The notes below the pieces were generated by a model. The model had not been told where the DNA came from, searched no databases, and saw nothing but the letters and a program-made list of their open reading frames with translations. Of a stretch of DNA of 64,000 nt, positions 63,578 through 64,000 are shown piece by piece; position 1 is the stretch's first letter, and every line of letters starts with the position of its first letter. Position numbers and translations under genes: made by a program. Source of the DNA: Actinernus sp. WN-2022 (Eukaryota; Cnidaria; Anthozoa; Actiniaria; Actinernidae); assembly GCA_030867875.1 (NCBI GenBank), contig JAOWCC010001634.1:131230807-131294806 (forward strand). The letters are read 5' to 3'.

Positions 63578-64000
63578 GCTTTCACTCTCAACTGAGAGGT
63601 TGATCACAAGTGTGTGAAGGTCCCGTTCACATGCAGTCACAGGCTTTAATGGCCCACGTGACTGCAAGGTGTTGTCCCAAATGCAGGGGAGCTGGTACCG
63701 GCCCCCATCACGGTTCAAATCAGTTTGGTTGATCTGGATGTAAATGGCTTCCTTCACCCTGCGCTCAAACCATTGGGCCTCGCGGTCGAGAACTTGCACA
63801 TTTTACCGTGTTACTCAATGTCCTGAACAATCCTGGTTAATGTGTTTGGAAACCTCGGATGTGATACAACTGGGCTGCCAATGTTCTGTGAACCTAGCCT
63901 TCAGAGTTCGCACCATCTCACCTATATAGGTGCTATATGACAGTCTATATACATGTACCCTTGTGTCCTGCACAGCTGATATGGTATACCATATATTTGC
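63578..64000 (-). mobile_element. Penelope-like element fragment, GIY-YIG end
   Basis: On the minus strand, entering from the window edge, TYIGEMVRTLKARFTEHW (YIG half of the motif, catalytic Arg, H) is followed after a disrupted stretch by VLDREAQWFERRVKEAIYIQ and NQTDLNRDGGRYQLPCIWD, the conserved C-terminus of these endonucleases with its Glu. It continues to the right of the window. It is a different family from the element at 47-50 kb. Confidence 0.75.

Overview
The window is animal nuclear DNA: AT-rich, with exons separated by kilobase introns bounded by GT/AG, and dense with transposable elements. The mixture (Penelope-like elements with hammerhead ribozymes, CR1/L2/Jockey-type non-LTR elements, a Ty3/gypsy relic, tRNA-derived SINEs, very many short terminal-inverted-repeat elements) and the host genes fit a cnidarian, most likely a stony coral or relative. 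That assignment is inference; no marker gene fixes the species.

Only three host genes are visible. (1) On the + strand, six exons between 10202 and 28071 join in phase into the C-terminal two thirds of a ligand-binding-protein/K+-channel chimera (GluR0/AvGluR1 architecture): pore helix and selectivity filter, a TM2-like segment, the second ligand-binding lobe, an extra C-terminal membrane helix and a charged cytoplasmic tail. The first lobe, TM1 and signal peptide were not found. A second, broken copy of the pore exon lies at 5.8 kb. (2) On the - strand, six exons between 62259 and 53042 encode an REXO4-type DEDDh RNA exonuclease, complete from the exonuclease core to the stop; its 5' end was not found. 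(3) On the - strand, an acidic terminal exon at 29107-29242 belongs to an unidentified gene.

Layout. 0-5.7 kb: a deleted non-LTR element, two neighbouring TIR elements sharing TTTTAGGGG motifs, a SINE and a 916-bp TTA-flanked element. 5.7-10.3 kb: duplicated pore exon and a 3.2-kb palindrome with purine/pyrimidine arms. 10.3-14.75 kb: a nearly intact L2/CR1 reverse transcriptase inside a hairpin element, then a 47-bp minisatellite that runs into the next splice acceptor. 15-28 kb: remaining channel exons with MITEs, a dead gypsy element, a non-LTR element ending at a splice acceptor, a 5'-inverted non-LTR copy and a perfect palindrome holding two opposed hammerhead motifs. 28-46 kb: almost no genes; several kilobase-scale inverted repeats, a nine-copy satellite with a cloverleaf-like core, and GTATAC-rich tandem repeats. 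47.2-50.2 kb: a Penelope-like element with inverted ends carrying hammerhead motifs, disrupted by two nested elements. 50-64 kb: the REXO4 gene with intronic MITEs, an antisense 81-bp repeat, a foldback element with a transposase remnant, and a second Penelope-like fragment at the right edge.

Functionally the window is two host genes whose introns have been used repeatedly as landing sites. Many insertions can be dated relative to one another because they nest, and several have target-site duplications readable by eye. All coordinates of exons and element ends were derived by reading; none was checked by alignment or expression data.
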